Origin: Trochalopteron elliotii
Taxonomy: Eukaryota > Chordata > Aves > Passeriformes > Leiothrichidae
Assembly (NCBI GenBank): GCA_024734555.1
Contig: JANPWX010000449.1
Location: 6,006,690 to 6,070,689, forward strand
Reading direction: 5' to 3'
DNA length: 64,000 nt
Made by a program: the position numbers and the translations under genes. A model generated the notes under the pieces. The model ran no database searches. It was not told where the DNA came from and worked only from the letters and a program-made list of their open reading frames with translations. The first letter of the stretch is position 1; each line of letters opens with the position of its first letter. Of this stretch, positions 36,258-49,718 are shown piece by piece.

Positions 36258-36690
36258 TACAAGTTCAGAGTGGAGCAGCTGCAAAGAAGGCAAGGGAGTG
36301 TAATAAAATGCCTGAAATCTAAACCCATGAATTCTGAGGGAAGGCTGGAAGAACTGTATTGGACAAAAGGAATTGGAGAAGTTACTGAAGTGAGACCAAA
36401 TAATCTTCAAATATGTAAATCAGAGCTGCACTGAAGGCAGTCTAATGTAATCCGTATACATTACAAAGATTAAGTAATTGCCTAAAATTCCAACAAGGGA
36501 CATTTAACTGAAAGTTAGACTGCATTTGGTACCCATGTGGCATGCTGCACTCTGGAGAAGGCTGTTATGGGGCCTGGCCTTCTTCATCACCAGAGGCTTT
36601 CAAGAGGCAGAGACAGAACCAATCCTGCTTGGTGCATTGTGATGAGCTGGATGACCTCTAAACTTCTTCTGGTCTGGTTTATTTCAGTCC
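36258..36690 (+). mobile_element. Ancient CR1/L3-type LINE 3' end
   Basis: The string GTGGAGCAGCTGCAAAGAAGG, then GGAAGGCTGGAAGAACTG, corresponds to the post-ORF2 part of the older CR1/L3 clade shared by amniotes. The 3' part (36590-36670) keeps GCTTTCAAGAGGCAGAGACAG and GAGCTGGATGACCTCTAAAC, matching the 3' end of the same family. About 100 bp between them have decayed beyond recognition. A 73-codon frame here (with VEQLQRRQ) is LINE sequence, not a gene. Confidence 0.6.
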
Positions 36691-37989
36691 CAAGGAAAAT
36701 TCTGAAAATGTTCACAGCTAATGTTCACACTGTCTAATAAGGATAGCAGCAAAAACCATTCCTTGGTGATTTGCCCAGGATGATTTTACTGCAAAAGTTA
36801 GCAACTTTTACTTGTACTTTCAGGCTTGTACTTTTATGGGTGAGAGAGCATGTGGACACAGATAGAGGATGCACTACAGTTTACTTAGTTGTGCAGTCTC
36901 TGAGTTACCTTGTCTAGCTAACATTGTAAAAATGTCAGTTCAGGTTTCTCTGAACTCCGTCATTTCTCTCAACCAGAAATTAAACCTGCTTCTGCCAGCT
37001 GCATCCCTTCCTTTGACTGATAAAACACCACTGAGCTGTTCATCATTTTTGTTTGCTGGCCAGCTCAGAGATGAAGCTCATTGAAATTCTCTGTGGTGGT
37101 TATTTTGTGAGAAATGCTATAGAATTGCAAGTCATTGTTGCTGGTTAATCAAATACCTTTCAGCAAGTAACAATATCTTTTGGCTACCAAATGTCTCTTT
37201 GGTTGCTTCATCTTATTTCCAGTTTAACCAAAAAAAAAAAAAAAAAAAAAGTAAAAAAGAAAGAGTTTTTTACAGTTCTTTTTTGTTTTGCTGACTTTTT
37301 AGTACTCTCTTCTGTTGTTTGCCAGATGCCAAAGCTGAATAAATTATTTACTGGGAATATAAAATCTGACGAATGTGCTAGCTCCTATTTGAAAATAGTT
37401 TTGAATCAGCTGGGATTTCTGCAAATGTGGTTGGTATTTATAAGTGGTTGGTAGTCTGGAGGAACCTGCTGATGTCTGGTAAACCGCAACAATTCATTAT
37501 TCATATGGTGTAACCGAGCTGTTATGCCACAGTGCTTCTGTTGCCTTACTAGGGAACTGAAAGTATTTAAATGGGTAAATGGTGAATAACAAGTAAAGAG
37601 TAATAGTCTTGTGTGCAGAGAAACCTTTTGTCTTAAAGGGAAACACAACAGCTTTCATCCTATATGCAAAAATCCTGTTTGTGTGCACAGTTGCAGACAT
37701 CCATATACATTCATCCTATAGCAGGTGTTTTCCATTCATGTGCCAGCTGCCCTGATTCTGAGCCAGAGACAGCAGCCAGATTCCCTCCTACTCTCTCTTG
37801 GCCTTGGAGGGGCTGGTGAAGCTGAGATGCACATGGCAGGCTTTAGAGCATGTTAGACCCTCTCCTACCATGGGCAAATGTATCAGGGTTAGCAAGGCTG
37901 CTTCAGAGCCTACAAAAAGTGCATGTTGGTTCACAGCCATTCAGAGTAATTTCCCTGTGTTTGCTCAAAACATCTGCACAGGCTCAGCA
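36691..37989. other. Unique non-coding sequence
   Basis: No gene is recognised. It contains an A21 run (37230-37250) followed by A/G-rich sequence to about 37265. The left part of the CR1 at 38.0 kb may extend back to about 37.8 kb, but I cannot show it. Confidence 0.5.
37230..37265. repeat. A21 run and A/G-rich tract
   Basis: Twenty-one consecutive A are followed by GTAAAAAAGAAAGAG. No transposon body is visible in front of it. Confidence 0.85.
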
Positions 37990-38150
37990 GATGTCATCGA
38001 TGCCCATCCCTGGAAGTGTTCAAGGCCAGATTGGAGGGAGATTTGAGCAACCTGGTCTAGTGGAATGTGTCCCCTGTAAATGGCAGGGAAGTTGCAAATA
38101 GATGATCTTTAGGGTACCTTCCACCCAGTGCGTATAGTGATGGAAATGCT
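37990..38150 (+). mobile_element. CR1 LINE 3' fragment
   Basis: GATGCCCATCCCTGGAAG, TTCAAGGCCAGATTGGAGGG, CAACCTGGTCTAGTGGAATG and AGATGATCTTTAGGGTACC are consecutive CR1 3'-region strings. The tail has decayed to GTGATGGAAATGCTG. The 5' limit is uncertain. Confidence 0.85.
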
Positions 38151-41100
38151 GTGACTGGACACAGTGCAACTGAAGCATGGTTTGGGTGTCTGGGGGGCTT
38201 GCACGGTGTGCATCCTACAGTGTGTCTTGGCAATTCACAAGCTCAGAGGGTGTTTGAGTGATCCCTGCCAGCTCCTGCAACAAAACAGACATCAAAACTT
38301 AGATCAGCACTTGCTAGTCAAATTCCATTTACCCACAACTAAGTACCAGTGCCATCTCAGCTAAACTTCTCAAAATCTCCTTGTCTCATTGGTAACTCTG
38401 CATGCTGGTGCTGCTGCACTCAGCATCTGCTACATCCTTCTGGCAACTGTGCTTCCTCAGCACCTTCTGGTTTCCTTGTGTTTAGATTTTGTCTTTGATT
38501 GATATAACCAGAAATGAGGATCTTTTTATAGTGATTTCTTATAGAGTCTGCATTTCTATACTAGTAGTTGTAATATTTTTATCACAAGCAATCATTGTCC
38601 TTTCCCTCTAGGAGATGCAGGATTCTTTGTCTGCCACAGTGCAAAAACTTTCGTTTTCTAACTGTCTGCACCACTGATTTCCCACAATTCATATCCTCTA
38701 GTTGTTATGGAAAAAAATGAGGCTTTCAGTATCTTTGCATATTTTGGGATACTGCAAGATTTTACAGACTTTCATGAAGGAGGACAGGGCTCCCTCATGT
38801 TTTCTTAGTTTCTCTAGGTTAGCTTAATTTCTGAAAGAAATATAACTGCAGTTTCTGAATCATTGACTGAAAATGTAGCCTTTACCCTTTCTCTATCATT
38901 GTATTTGCTTGCATCTTGTTTTTAATTATTGAGTTATTTAATTGGATACATTTGGAAATAGCTTATATTTCTCAGTAAATTTTTGTACTGATTATACCAT
39001 TGCACTCTTTGAAGAAGCAATGAGAGCCAAGAATGACCTGCCATTAGTGAACTGAAGGTCACTTAGGATGTTCTGACACAGAAAATCAAATCCTCCTCTG
39101 GCAAGCTTTACAAATCATGAAAACACCAGGAGATGTTTTTGGTCTTTTTTTGTCCTAGGATTGGTTAAATGAAGAGTTGGCCATGTGCTAGCTTACCCTG
39201 GCCATCAGGAAGTGCAAGCATCAGCACTGTTGGCCTTAGTTTTTAATCTTGGCTGTGTAGAAAGTCCTTGATTTTTATTTTTGCAAATCTGCATTTTTTC
39301 CCACGTGACCAGAGATATATCACATGTGGAACAACAATTCACAGGCACTAAGGTGGACTTCCAAGCCACTGTACTCCAAATGAGGTATCCCAAAACAATG
39401 TTTGGGAGATGTCCCTGTGATGGGATCTAAGGGTTCGAATATCCCAGACCAAAGAGGACGTTGTCCCTGGTCTCCAGTGCTCCAGTTGTTGAGCTGTTTT
39501 CCCATAGGGAATATCATTGCCACGGTTTAGTTTTGGTCTAAGGCTGTGATACCTGATCTCCCATACATCACTTGGGGTGCAAAGATGGAGTCTCATCTCT
39601 GAAGAGAAATATTATAACTTGTACTCTGCAATATTCCCCTTTGGTGGATTTATCCATCCAGAATGTCAGGTGCTGGCTCGTGGTAGTCCCTTGGAGTCTC
39701 CTCCATCTCTTCAGCTGGCGCTTGAAGCTCAGGGCTGTGTTTGCCACTCCTGACTGCAGATGCCTACTTAGATGTGGCAAACAGGAATGTGGCAGTGAGG
39801 AAGACCTTCTGTGGAAATAGCCCTTAGCACTTATGTGAGTTTGGTTAATTATTGAGGGTTTGGATTTTTTTTAAAATGCAGATTAATTAAAATATATTAT
39901 AGTTTTTAAGTTTGCATCCATGTTAGTTTGTGCATGCTCAGTTTTTATTGTGCATCCACTTCCCACAAACCTAGTAGAAAGCGGAGGCAGCTTTCCCCCA
40001 GCCATACTGAATTTCAAATGTTTCCATATAATTTGTCACTGCTCATAAGAATGATTCAGATTTTTTAAAAAAATGCTGATTTATGGCTATTTTCTGCAAG
40101 TGGCCTAGCTGAACTTGAATGGAAGGAAGCTCTTAAATCATGTATTTGACTCTCAGAAATAAAACAGTGGTTGTCACATTGGGAAAGAAATGGCAAATTG
40201 CTCTCACTGGTGAGGCACTCTTGGAATAAAATACCTGGCTCTGAGGGAAGCTTCAGCCTTGCTGGAACAGAGCTCCTCTGGTGAACTGGGCCACCAGCAT
40301 TCAACACATGTGGAGGTGTGTGGAAAAAAGTGGAAGCAAATGAATGGTAGATGTTCTTGGTTTCAGAATTAGGTGCTGTTGGATCATCTGATTTCATAAT
40401 GAAACAAACAGCCTTGTAATAAAATGCCTCATTCAAGGATCAACACTCATCACTGACAAACCTTGATTTCCATCCCTAACCTTGCCTTTTGAATGCTTTG
40501 TTAGATTAAAACAGTATTTCTTTTAGGAAAAAGAACGGAAAAAGCTCATGTTATGACAAGATTGTAAGTAAAAAGGGAAAGGTGAAGTGACATCTGCAAC
40601 GGGAATGCTGTGTTTATTAACGCTGCCTCTCTGAGTGTAATCTGTAAATACAAAATTGGGGCTCCAATGTCACTCTGCAGTGACTATACTGTGCTCTTTT
40701 TTTCCTTTAATTTTTGATAGAACATGGTGAAAAGTGCAAGCAAGCAGCTTAAATCATAGGAGCAGGCAGCTGAATGTGAATAAACTGATTCCTGTGGGTG
40801 AATTTGAGGGGCTCTAACCAATGCCTTCAGCTTGTCACTATTCCCTGTCTGTAGATAAAAGACACACAGCTGACATTCCAGGATGATTTCTGTCATTAGT
40901 AGGGAATTTGATCTATTTTACCTCTGCCAATTAGGATTTTAACTTTCATGCGGTGGGCAATCCTGTCTTCACATATTTCCTAGAAATGATTTCCTGCTTT
41001 GGGTTGTAACATAATTCTTAACACCTGGGGGAATTGTAGCACTCTGTAAGCTGTTAGACTTACATTTCCCTCTGTAAAGTGATAAACAATAGCCAAAAAA

Positions 41101-41159
41101 CCCCAGAACCCATGTTTTTTCTTTCATGCTTTTAGTTTCCTAGCTATCCAGGATTTGCC

Positions 41160-41780
41160 CAGCTCAGTGCACACAGCTGTATTTAATTTAAATACAATGC
41201 AGATGCACATAAAAGATCAGCAGAATTAATTATGTTCAGAGTGCTGGGAGAGCCACTGGGAAGCTTCTTGTCAGCATCTTCTACGGACTCTGCTCGGTTT
41301 GTAAGCTCTGGATGACATCTGACTCAAGCACTCCTTTAATTTATAACACTGGCAATTAAATGGTAGTTCTCCAGCCTCTGCCCTAGGGAATAGAGCTATA
41401 ATAGGCTTTAGAGGTAAAGCTACTATATTGAAGGATGAATTTTGTGTAAAATGCTAATGTTATCATGTTGGTGCCCTTCAGCAAATACAGTTATTCAATA
41501 AATTAAACATTTTTATGATATTCTCCTTGACATTTAATAGCATACTTTAATAAGTTAATGTATCTGCAAATTTTTTTCTGCTGGCACCTAGCAATCCAGA
41601 GTAGCTCTAATTTGCAGGTGTTATTTGCTGTGCTTGTGATGAACTAATAAAATAATTTGATCAAAATCTGCCAACACATTGGATCTTTGAATACTTCTTT
41701 AATTTCTCTAATGATTTATTTTAATTGCTGATAAACCAGAGCTAAAATAACATTTGGTTTTAGTATAGAAAGAAGTGATA
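41160..41780. promoter_or_regulatory. Candidate conserved regulatory element (speculative)
   Basis: This repeat-free, AT-rich block carries many homeodomain-type TAAT/ATTA cores (for example AATTAATTATG, TTTAATTTATAACA, TTAATTGC) interspersed with GC-richer words such as AATTTGCAGGTGTTATTTGC. That texture is common in deeply conserved vertebrate enhancers. Conservation cannot be judged from one sequence, so this is only a pointer. Confidence 0.25.
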
Positions 41781-44700
41781 ATACACTTGTTTTGTTGGTG
41801 CTGTGGTCGCTGCTGTTCTTTGTGTGTCCGTAGTTTAGCTACGTCACTGGGGCCAAGTCACCCATTACTCTCAAAGTCCTTTAAAATTTATTGGACTGAA
41901 ACATGCAGCAGAACTGTTACATGATTCTGTATCTCATAATGGAAGGAGAAGAATATAAGACAGAGGGATATGCCTAAGAGAGTATTTCAAGTTCTGCCAA
42001 TGTGTTTAACAGAAAGAGAGCCTTGATTCAAGTGTGTGTATACTTACTTGGAAGGAAGGCTGGAGGTGTGAAAGGAAACTAGCAGCTGGGACCTTATTCT
42101 TCATTTCTTTATTAAGATAAGAGTGTGAGCAAATAGTGATGTTTGGTGTCAAATGGCAAGGTGGAAGGGAAAAAAGCTGCTGCTGGCACATGATTCTTTT
42201 CAGGAGAGAAGGGGTTTAGGTTCTCCATGTGAAGCCCACTGCTAGTGCTTGCATCAGGCAAGCTTTGCATATTACTTCACTGCTTTATTTTAAGCTGTTT
42301 CTGCCTTGCAGTCAGAGTGTACCTTGTTTTGGATTGCACTGCAGTGATGGGGTTTATGTTGATTTCTTTTGAAAGATACCAGCTCTAAAATGAGTATTTA
42401 CCACTTAACTCATGCAGCTCAGAGCCACTTGCCACTGCACAGCTTCTGTGTGCCAACAGGTTGGGTAAGCTGTCCCCAGGGTGCTCTGTCCCCCAGCACC
42501 CATGTGATCTGCAACAAGGAATATAAATGAGATTGAATCATGCTTCATAATGGCTGAAGGCAAGAACCAGAAGGAAGAGGGTTAAGGATTTTACCTTTGT
42601 GCTTTTCCTGTCCTTTGATCTGGCACATAACTGATAGAAGGCTCTTGACACAGTCAGAGGGGCTACTATTTAAGACACTGGACTCCTGCAGTCTGGATCC
42701 ATTTGCAGCTGGAATTGGGGCCTGTGTGTGTCTGACTGACATTTCTTTGGCATCTTTCTGTTTAATTCCCGCACACTTTGATCACACCCCACGTTTCCTG
42801 TTCAAATTTTAATGCATTGAACATCTCTTTTGCCAGGCCTGAGCCACACCTGCATAAAACTACTGCTGTGTTAGGGAGCCAATGCCTTTAATAAAGATTC
42901 CCTCTTCTAGGGGCTGAAGAGAAGTCTGCTTCATCCTGAGGTCCAGCCTTCCTTGCTAGATTTAAGCAGCAGATCTTTGCAGAGCTATACAAATGGGCCA
43001 AATGATGGTTCTGGGGATTTATCAATTTCTGGTTTATTTTTAATTATTGATTTCTGCAATCAAATCTCATATGTTGCCCTTTGCCCAGTCAGCACTGCCC
43101 CACAATTAAGTCTTTCAAGAAAATTCATTGTTGCAATGCCAAAAAATGAACATTATGGTTTTTAAATCTGAAGTCAAGCATTTTTGTGATATAACCATCC
43201 TGGTCACATTAATTATTACTGTTGGAGACAGCAGGAATGGGTGCCAACATTTTGAGTCTATTTCAATTTTCTTTAATTGGATATATAATTATTTTTCTAC
43301 AACTAATCAATCCCCATACTATAATTGCAATTATCAAATAATGGAAAGACTCTAGAAATTTTGTAAAGCAAGATCTTGTTAAGATTCTGTTAAAGAAAAA
43401 TCTGTGAACTATTTCAATTTCTTTTCATTTCACCCCAGAGAATTTTTTTTTCCCACCATCCTAAGTCAAAGGGCAAAATGCACAAAAGCAATTGGCAAAG
43501 ATAAGTATCTTCAGGGTGATCATGACATCCAGGGAAAGGCATAGTCTTGTCTAATTCAAAATATTCCCCAGTGACTTTTTACTCTGTGGAAAGTGCAGGC
43601 TTGTAAACTGCGACTGCATCTGCCAAAGTGTAAGGAGAGGAAACTTGCTGACTTTATCAGCAGTGGATAGAGGAGAAGGTGCACAAGCCAGACAGAAATA
43701 GGCACCTGAGACCAGTTTCAGATAACATGAGGAGATGCAAATGTAAGTCGTCTCCATGGGGACATTAAATCTGACGGACAGTGTGTTACTCTCATTCCTT
43801 GGACCATTGCTTTCATGTCCAGCACAGCCCTCAGGCTTTAATGTCCTGACCAAGAAAACATTGACAATGAGAGCCAAAACAGGTGGTGCTCAGCATTCTA
43901 CTTGATGCAGTGAGATCCCACACAGACAAAGAGGCACACTGACACTCTTGGGTCTGCTGGGGTAGAGGGGCTCAGACTGAAGGCCTTGCATCCTTCACAC
44001 TTGCTTTGTGACCAAGAACTGTCACACGTACACCAACATGAGAGCAGAGCTTCTGGGAGGTCATGTCCCACCAGGAACTTCCCGGAGATGGATGTGACCA
44101 AGAGGGAATGGGACAGGTACAGATGAGGTAAGGGGTAAGACAGCAGAGGATCAGCTGGGCATTTCCATGCACCCACAGAAGTGCTGCATAAAAGAACTGA
44201 CAACTCATTTCTGACCTCAGACTGGGCATCATGTGGCTCGAGCTTCTACATATCTTTGGTGTGAAGTTATAGAGTGTATCAACCAACCTTGTTGTAAAAT
44301 GAACCCAATTGACTCAATAGGAGGATGTTAAAATGTTTGGTCTGCTGCTGTCAGAGTATAAGAAAGGCACAGTAAAGAAAAATCAGGTGATAGGAAGTGT
44401 GATATTGCTGGTGTTTTCTGTGTGACAATACTAACAGTCTAGATCATAATCCTGCCAGCACCATCTCTATTTGTAGTGAAATATTTAAGATATAAATAGA
44501 GAAAAATCTTGTCCATACAATTTGTGTCACAGCAAACAACTCAGTTCAGAACTTCTGTCTCCATGGCTTGACCACTCTGCAATATATTTGTTAAAAACTA
44601 GATTCCAGTCTGCATTTTTTGCTGCTGAAAAAGGACATTATTTTCCCTATTTCCCCATGGATGCTGTACTTCCAAACACAACCCAACAGAACAGCAATTA

Positions 44701-46813
44701 ACATCAGCAGAGATTGACTAACACGTGCCAAAAAATGCCAGGATAACCTGAATCCAAATGGGTAGGTAAAAAAGCTGTCACCATGGTAAAGAGTTTTCTC
44801 ATTCACAGTCATAAAGTCTAGAAGGACAGTCTTAAAAACCATGTCATCTGCATGACAGAACAGAAAGAGAAAAGAGCAGTTAAATGAAGTTCTGCCTGTG
44901 GAGCAACAAAGCCAGTTATCCATAACAATCTCATTGCCTGCAAGATGCAAATGCAGGATTTGTGATGGTGTGAAATAATAACGAACAAGATGGGAGTGAA
45001 GGCAGAGTCAGAGAAAAGACAAATCCTGCCAGACTGTGACTATGAAGTGGAACTAGGGAAAAAGATGAATGGGAGAAAAAAAATTCATCTATGAAGCCAG
45101 AGGAAAACAATGGCCACAAAAAGCTGCAAATGTTGGAAATTAACATCAATGCAATTACTGAAGTAAATTAAGTGACAGTTGTCAATGGACTGAGAGCTTT
45201 TCCAGAGAGGCAAAAGGAAGAAAAAACTTAGAAATAAGATTGAACTTTTAATTTGCATGTTTTCAAGTACAAGGTTTGGCTGTTTCCTTAGAGCTTTGCA
45301 TCAGGATTTGTCTGATTTTGACCCTTCCCTGGGCACTGGCCAGCCCTGCTGCTCAGTGGAGTGGTGATGTATTTGGGCTGGGGAGCTGTACAGATGTTTC
45401 ACATCTCTATCAATCCTCTTTGCAGTGGGATTAAATGCAAATGTGCAAATGCGAGAGATGCTCCTAAACAGCCTGGCCTTGTGGCAGTGTGGTGCCCCAA
45501 GTGGCTACCTTCAAGTGGTGATGATGATGGAGATTCCAGGGATTTTGCCTGGCTAGCAGAAACCCCAGAAACCTCTGCTAGTCATCACCCATACCTATCA
45601 CTTTCACACAATGCCAGTTCCTTCTGGTTCCAGCAGGAATTGAAACATCATGAAAATATTTATTACATATAAATTATGTAATAATTTATACTTCATACGT
45701 TGGGTGAATATCTACCATAGCAAGGGAATTTTTTTCTTTCTTTAAACTGTTTATCCCCCCATCAAGGTGTGTACATTAGACCTCCCTAGCCCAGGCCATG
45801 GCTCAGTTTGCTGTGTTCCCTGGGAGCTGTGATGGGAATGTCTGCCAGCTGTGTGGTGGGGAGAAGGATCCTGCTGGTTATCAGCAGTGCTCCAGCTCTG
45901 GGACATGACACAGTCCCTTGCCTGATTAGATAGAATGAGTATCCAGGGAGACTCTGTGTCTGTGCTCTGCTCACACCTTGTGGCTGCCTCTTTTGCTTTG
46001 GGACATGTGCCTTTTCCCTATGTTAGAAATTTTTTCCTTCAGGTTTCCACCTTAAGGAAAAATTTGGTTCAAAACAGGAGCCCACATACTGAGGAATTAA
46101 TCTAATCAAAACCAAGACACCAGTGCTGCACAGACCTCAGCTGTCTCCCTATTAGTCTCCTGGTGTTTACAGTTTGGTTTGACCTATGCAATAAATCCTA
46201 AGTGGCCTGAGGGCTGCCTACCAGCAGTGTCTTTTTCCATGTGTTGCCTGTAGGAGAAGCACTGCCCAGAAGGTCCTGATACTATTAATCTCTCCTCAAG
46301 ATAAATTAAAAAGTCCTAAAACCTTTCCTTAGCTCTAGTCCTTTTGTTGTCTTTCTGTCATTCAGTTCACTTTCTGTGTGATTTTCAAGCTAGAGCTGAC
46401 TAGCGTTGAAAGTAGTTGATAGCAAAAACATGCTCCATTGGTTTATTTAATGGCATTAGGTTACAGAGACCACAGAGCGTACATCTTATTTTCACTGATG
46501 ATCAGAACTGCAAAATCAAATTTTAAAAAAGTCTACTTGAAGAAATCATAACGTTTTTTCCCCTTGTGCTGCAGCTAGGCTATTAACAATCTAGAAATGT
46601 GCCCTGTCTTGTATCTCAATTGGTTTGAAATATGGTGGGAAACAAGCTTCCAGAATTGCTAATTGTGCATAGCATTTTAACAGCTGCTGTGTTTCATCAT
46701 AAATCTGTGTATTTGGGGGAAGAAGCTAAGGGTTGGTGGGTGCAGTGAAATCACAAAAGCTCTGGGTTTTAAAAATATTGTCAGGGTTTACAGGGGTGAA
46801 ATGTGCCAAGAAC

Positions 46814-46838
46814 TAATAATAATAATAGTAATAATAAA
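46814..46838. repeat. (TAA)n microsatellite
   Basis: TAA/AAT units run with one G interruption, eight units in all. Confidence 0.85.
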
Positions 46839-48054
46839 ATTATTGTGGCTTTAAGAAGTTAATTTGCAAAACAGTTTTTCAGTTTTGCTTTCAAGAAGTT
46901 TCTGCACAGACTACAGAGAGGAAGGTCTGCTTCTGCCAGACCCGCTCATCCAAACCAAGCAGCCATCAGTCTGTCAGAGCCAAGGTGGAAGTGTGCAACC
47001 CCCGCAGCAGTGGCCAGGTAAGGGAAAGGGTTAGGGACAGCCTGGCTGTAGTGGGATGGAGCATCAGTCCCCAGCACCAAGCACCAGCCTCCAGCTTGGC
47101 CTGACTTGACAGGGTTTCTGCCTTCCTTCTGTAGCCTTGCTGACTACAACGGGACTGCGCCAGCCTTCACATTGCACATCTACTGCGCATGGACAGTGAT
47201 ATTTACCTGCCATGGATATTTCATGGGGACAAAACACTGATTCTTGTCCTTCCTGAGTCAGTCAGTAAACCTTCTACGATGAATCCTGAGCAGCCAGTGT
47301 GTGTGGTGCATGCTAAAAAGGAAAACAAGAATTCTTCAAGTTTATTTGCTCTTGTTGAATTATCCCAAGGCAGTACAGTAGAAAATCAGTCCCTTTCCAA
47401 ACCATGTTGGAGGTAGGAATGTAATTATCATTGCCTTCAGTGCTGAAAAGCTTCTAAAAGCTCTTGCAGTTTTGGGAACAATAGTCTGTGAATCTCTCTG
47501 GACTGAAGATTAATGCACATCCTTCTGCATCCCTGTCACTTGATTCAGTCCTCTCCCTCTCCTGAAATATGTGTTTGCCACTGGAAGCACACCAGAACTC
47601 CAGGAGCAGGTGGCCCTTGCACAGACCTGGCCCAGGCTGCAGAGGCACCTCCAGTATATGTAAACTCCTGGAGAGGAGTTGCTCAAAACTGCTCACCTTG
47701 GGGATAAAGCAAAGATTTTTCTTCTTAGAAATTTGACTGAGTGACATATATTACCCTTCTCTGAGGAAATCTCAGAGTTAAGTTGGCTTTGAGCTTTGTG
47801 GTGGCTGCAAAGTATAGGTTTTAATGCATAAGAAACCTGATTTTTCTTACTGACTGGTTTTCTCAGAAAAATTCAATGCAAAATCCATAAAGCGCTCAGT
47901 ATTTTGTGCATCTGACCACATTATCACACTGCTCATCTGCAAAACTCATTTTGATCAGCTTATATTGTCTTTTTCAGTATCTTGCTGATGACATCTGCTT
48001 CACATGGATTTGATGTCTAGTAGTCTTTTTGTGCTGTCCTTCAGAGATTTTATT

Positions 48055-48448
48055 TCATAGAATCATAACACAGCTTGCTTCCATAACACACTGGAAGGAA
48101 CCTTAAAGATCACCTATTCCAACCCCACTGCCATGGACAGCAACACTTTCCACTAGCTGACATTACTCAGATCTCCATCCAAGTTGGCCTTGAACACTTC
48201 CAAGGATGGGGCATCCACAGCTTCTCTGGGCAGCCTGTGCCAGTGCCTCACCACCCTCCCAGTAGAGTTTCTTCCTAATATCTAATCTAAACCTACCCTC
48301 CTTGTCCTGTCATTACATGCCCTTGGAAATAGTCTCTCTCCATTTTTCTTGTAGGCTCTCTTCAGGCACTGGAAGGCCAAATCAAGTCTCTTCTCCAGGC
48401 TGAGCAATCCCAACTCTCTTAACCCTTTCCCCAGAGAAGAGGTGCCAA
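48055..48448 (-). mobile_element. CR1 LINE 3' copy, minus orientation
   Basis: On the plus strand: TCATAGAATCATAACACAG, GGAAGGAACCTTAAAGATCACC, AAGTTGGCCTTGAACACTTCC, CATCCACAGCTTCTCTGGGC, TAATATCTAATCTAAACC and CTCTTCTCCAGGCTGAGCAATCCC. These are reverse-complement CR1 from the tail to the GTTCAGCCTGGAGAAGAG block. It is about 390 bp long with moderate divergence. Confidence 0.93.
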
Positions 48449-49718
48449 AATTTTTATTAACATAATTGCCTTCTGTCTGAGCAGTTATGCTTTATGAATA
48501 GAGAGAATAATTTTTTTTTCTCGAAACATTATTTATTACATGTTAATAAAGGCTGTAGCCATGTGGGAGGTGTGTTGTTTCTGAACAAAATGTCTGCAGC
48601 TCTGTGCTTGGGTCCAAAAGCTTGGGAACATACAGGCATTGAAAGCTTCACAGATTTCCTGGGCACCCCACAAGTGTCTGACATGCAAACAACAGTATAA
48701 TTCTGTCCACAAGAGACAGAGAAAATTATCGTACTGCTAATTTTCTCTACATGAAGCCAGTAATTGACTGGTTTAAAGAAAAGTTGTGCACAATATAGTA
48801 AAGGCAATTTGCTGTGTAACTGATATTTATTTTACAGGGCACCTCATACATAGAAGAGAAACTAGGGGAATTTGGGTTCTGTTATACATATAAAATAATC
48901 TCTTAGGAAGAGGCCCACAAAGTGAAATCTGTCTCAGAATTAAATGAAATGTCTCACATGGAAAATCTGACCCTCACACATAGTGCTTTTTTCTGCCCCA
49001 CCATACTCTGTGATCTGCAGTGTCTTCTCTCAGGCATTGCTCCCAGGGATGGAAACCTGCACAGCAGAGTGGTAAATAAGTGAGTTTTTGAATTTTCAAA
49101 TATGACAACCTGCTTTCATGCTGTTTGACCTAGAACAGAGAAAGAAAACTGCATAGTGCAAAATTCAGCACCCCAGAATTGCTTCTTACCTACTTTTTCA
49201 CACTCTTCCTCTGTGTGCAAATAAAACACAGTAGTCCTGCAACCAGCAGAAGTCTGCAGATACCAGCTGTTTCTGCTCAAGGCAGTGGACCTTAATCATG
49301 AGCTGTATGTTCATTAGGTGGAATCCTCTCTCTCAGCTGAATTAAGCATTCCACATAAGCACAGTCACAGTACAGCATCACCACCTCATGCTTGTGCTGG
49401 TGTGGATAGTGTCCTGCTGGTTCTGATGGCCACTGGGAACAAAGGGATTGCTTTGCAGGCTGTTCCAGCACCCCAAAACTGAGAGGCCCACACAGCTCCT
49501 AAACCCACGTGGCTCCTAGACTCCTAAGTAGCACCTAAACCAATTCTCTCCAACTTTTTTCCTTTTGCTTTGCCCACAGTCAACTGCTTTTTGAAATCAC
49601 AGACAGCACCGGGAAGCTGTTGCATTTGTGCAGGGTACCTTGATCTTAACATTTTTCTTAGAAATGTCACTCTGTTGTCACTCTCATAATTTCTGCAGGT
49701 TTTATCTTTTGGCAGACA
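48449..49718. other. Unique non-coding sequence
   Basis: No gene is recognised. Its right end, 49560-49718, may be the decayed 3' part of relic B: a minus-strand frame there reads EDMEKQEHELEQLLMSAKR, a coiled-coil-like stretch, before a stop. Confidence 0.45.

Larger units (their letters stand above)
38151..48054. other. Long repeat-poor unique sequence (about 9.9 kb)
   Basis: This is the longest stretch in the window without a recognisable transposon. No protein-coding gene is seen; the longest frames (123 codons at 40065-40436 minus, 119 codons at 44591-44950 minus) have no known domain. It contains an AAT microsatellite (46814-46838), an AT-rich block rich in TAAT motifs (41160-41780) and one plausible splice donor/acceptor pair (47018/47134). 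A frame-rich part at 39.3-39.8 kb was examined and not recognised. Confidence 0.5.

Noticed and set aside
39300..39830. Cluster of minus-strand frames as a possible retrocopy or DNA transposon
   Set aside because: Three short frames in different registers, with no recognisable domain, terminal repeats or tail.
42540..42960. Possible third LTR, with CATAAAA and AATAAA in LTR-like spacing
   Set aside because: I tested the likely TG/CA ends and found no matching target-site duplication. AT-rich signals like these are frequent by chance.
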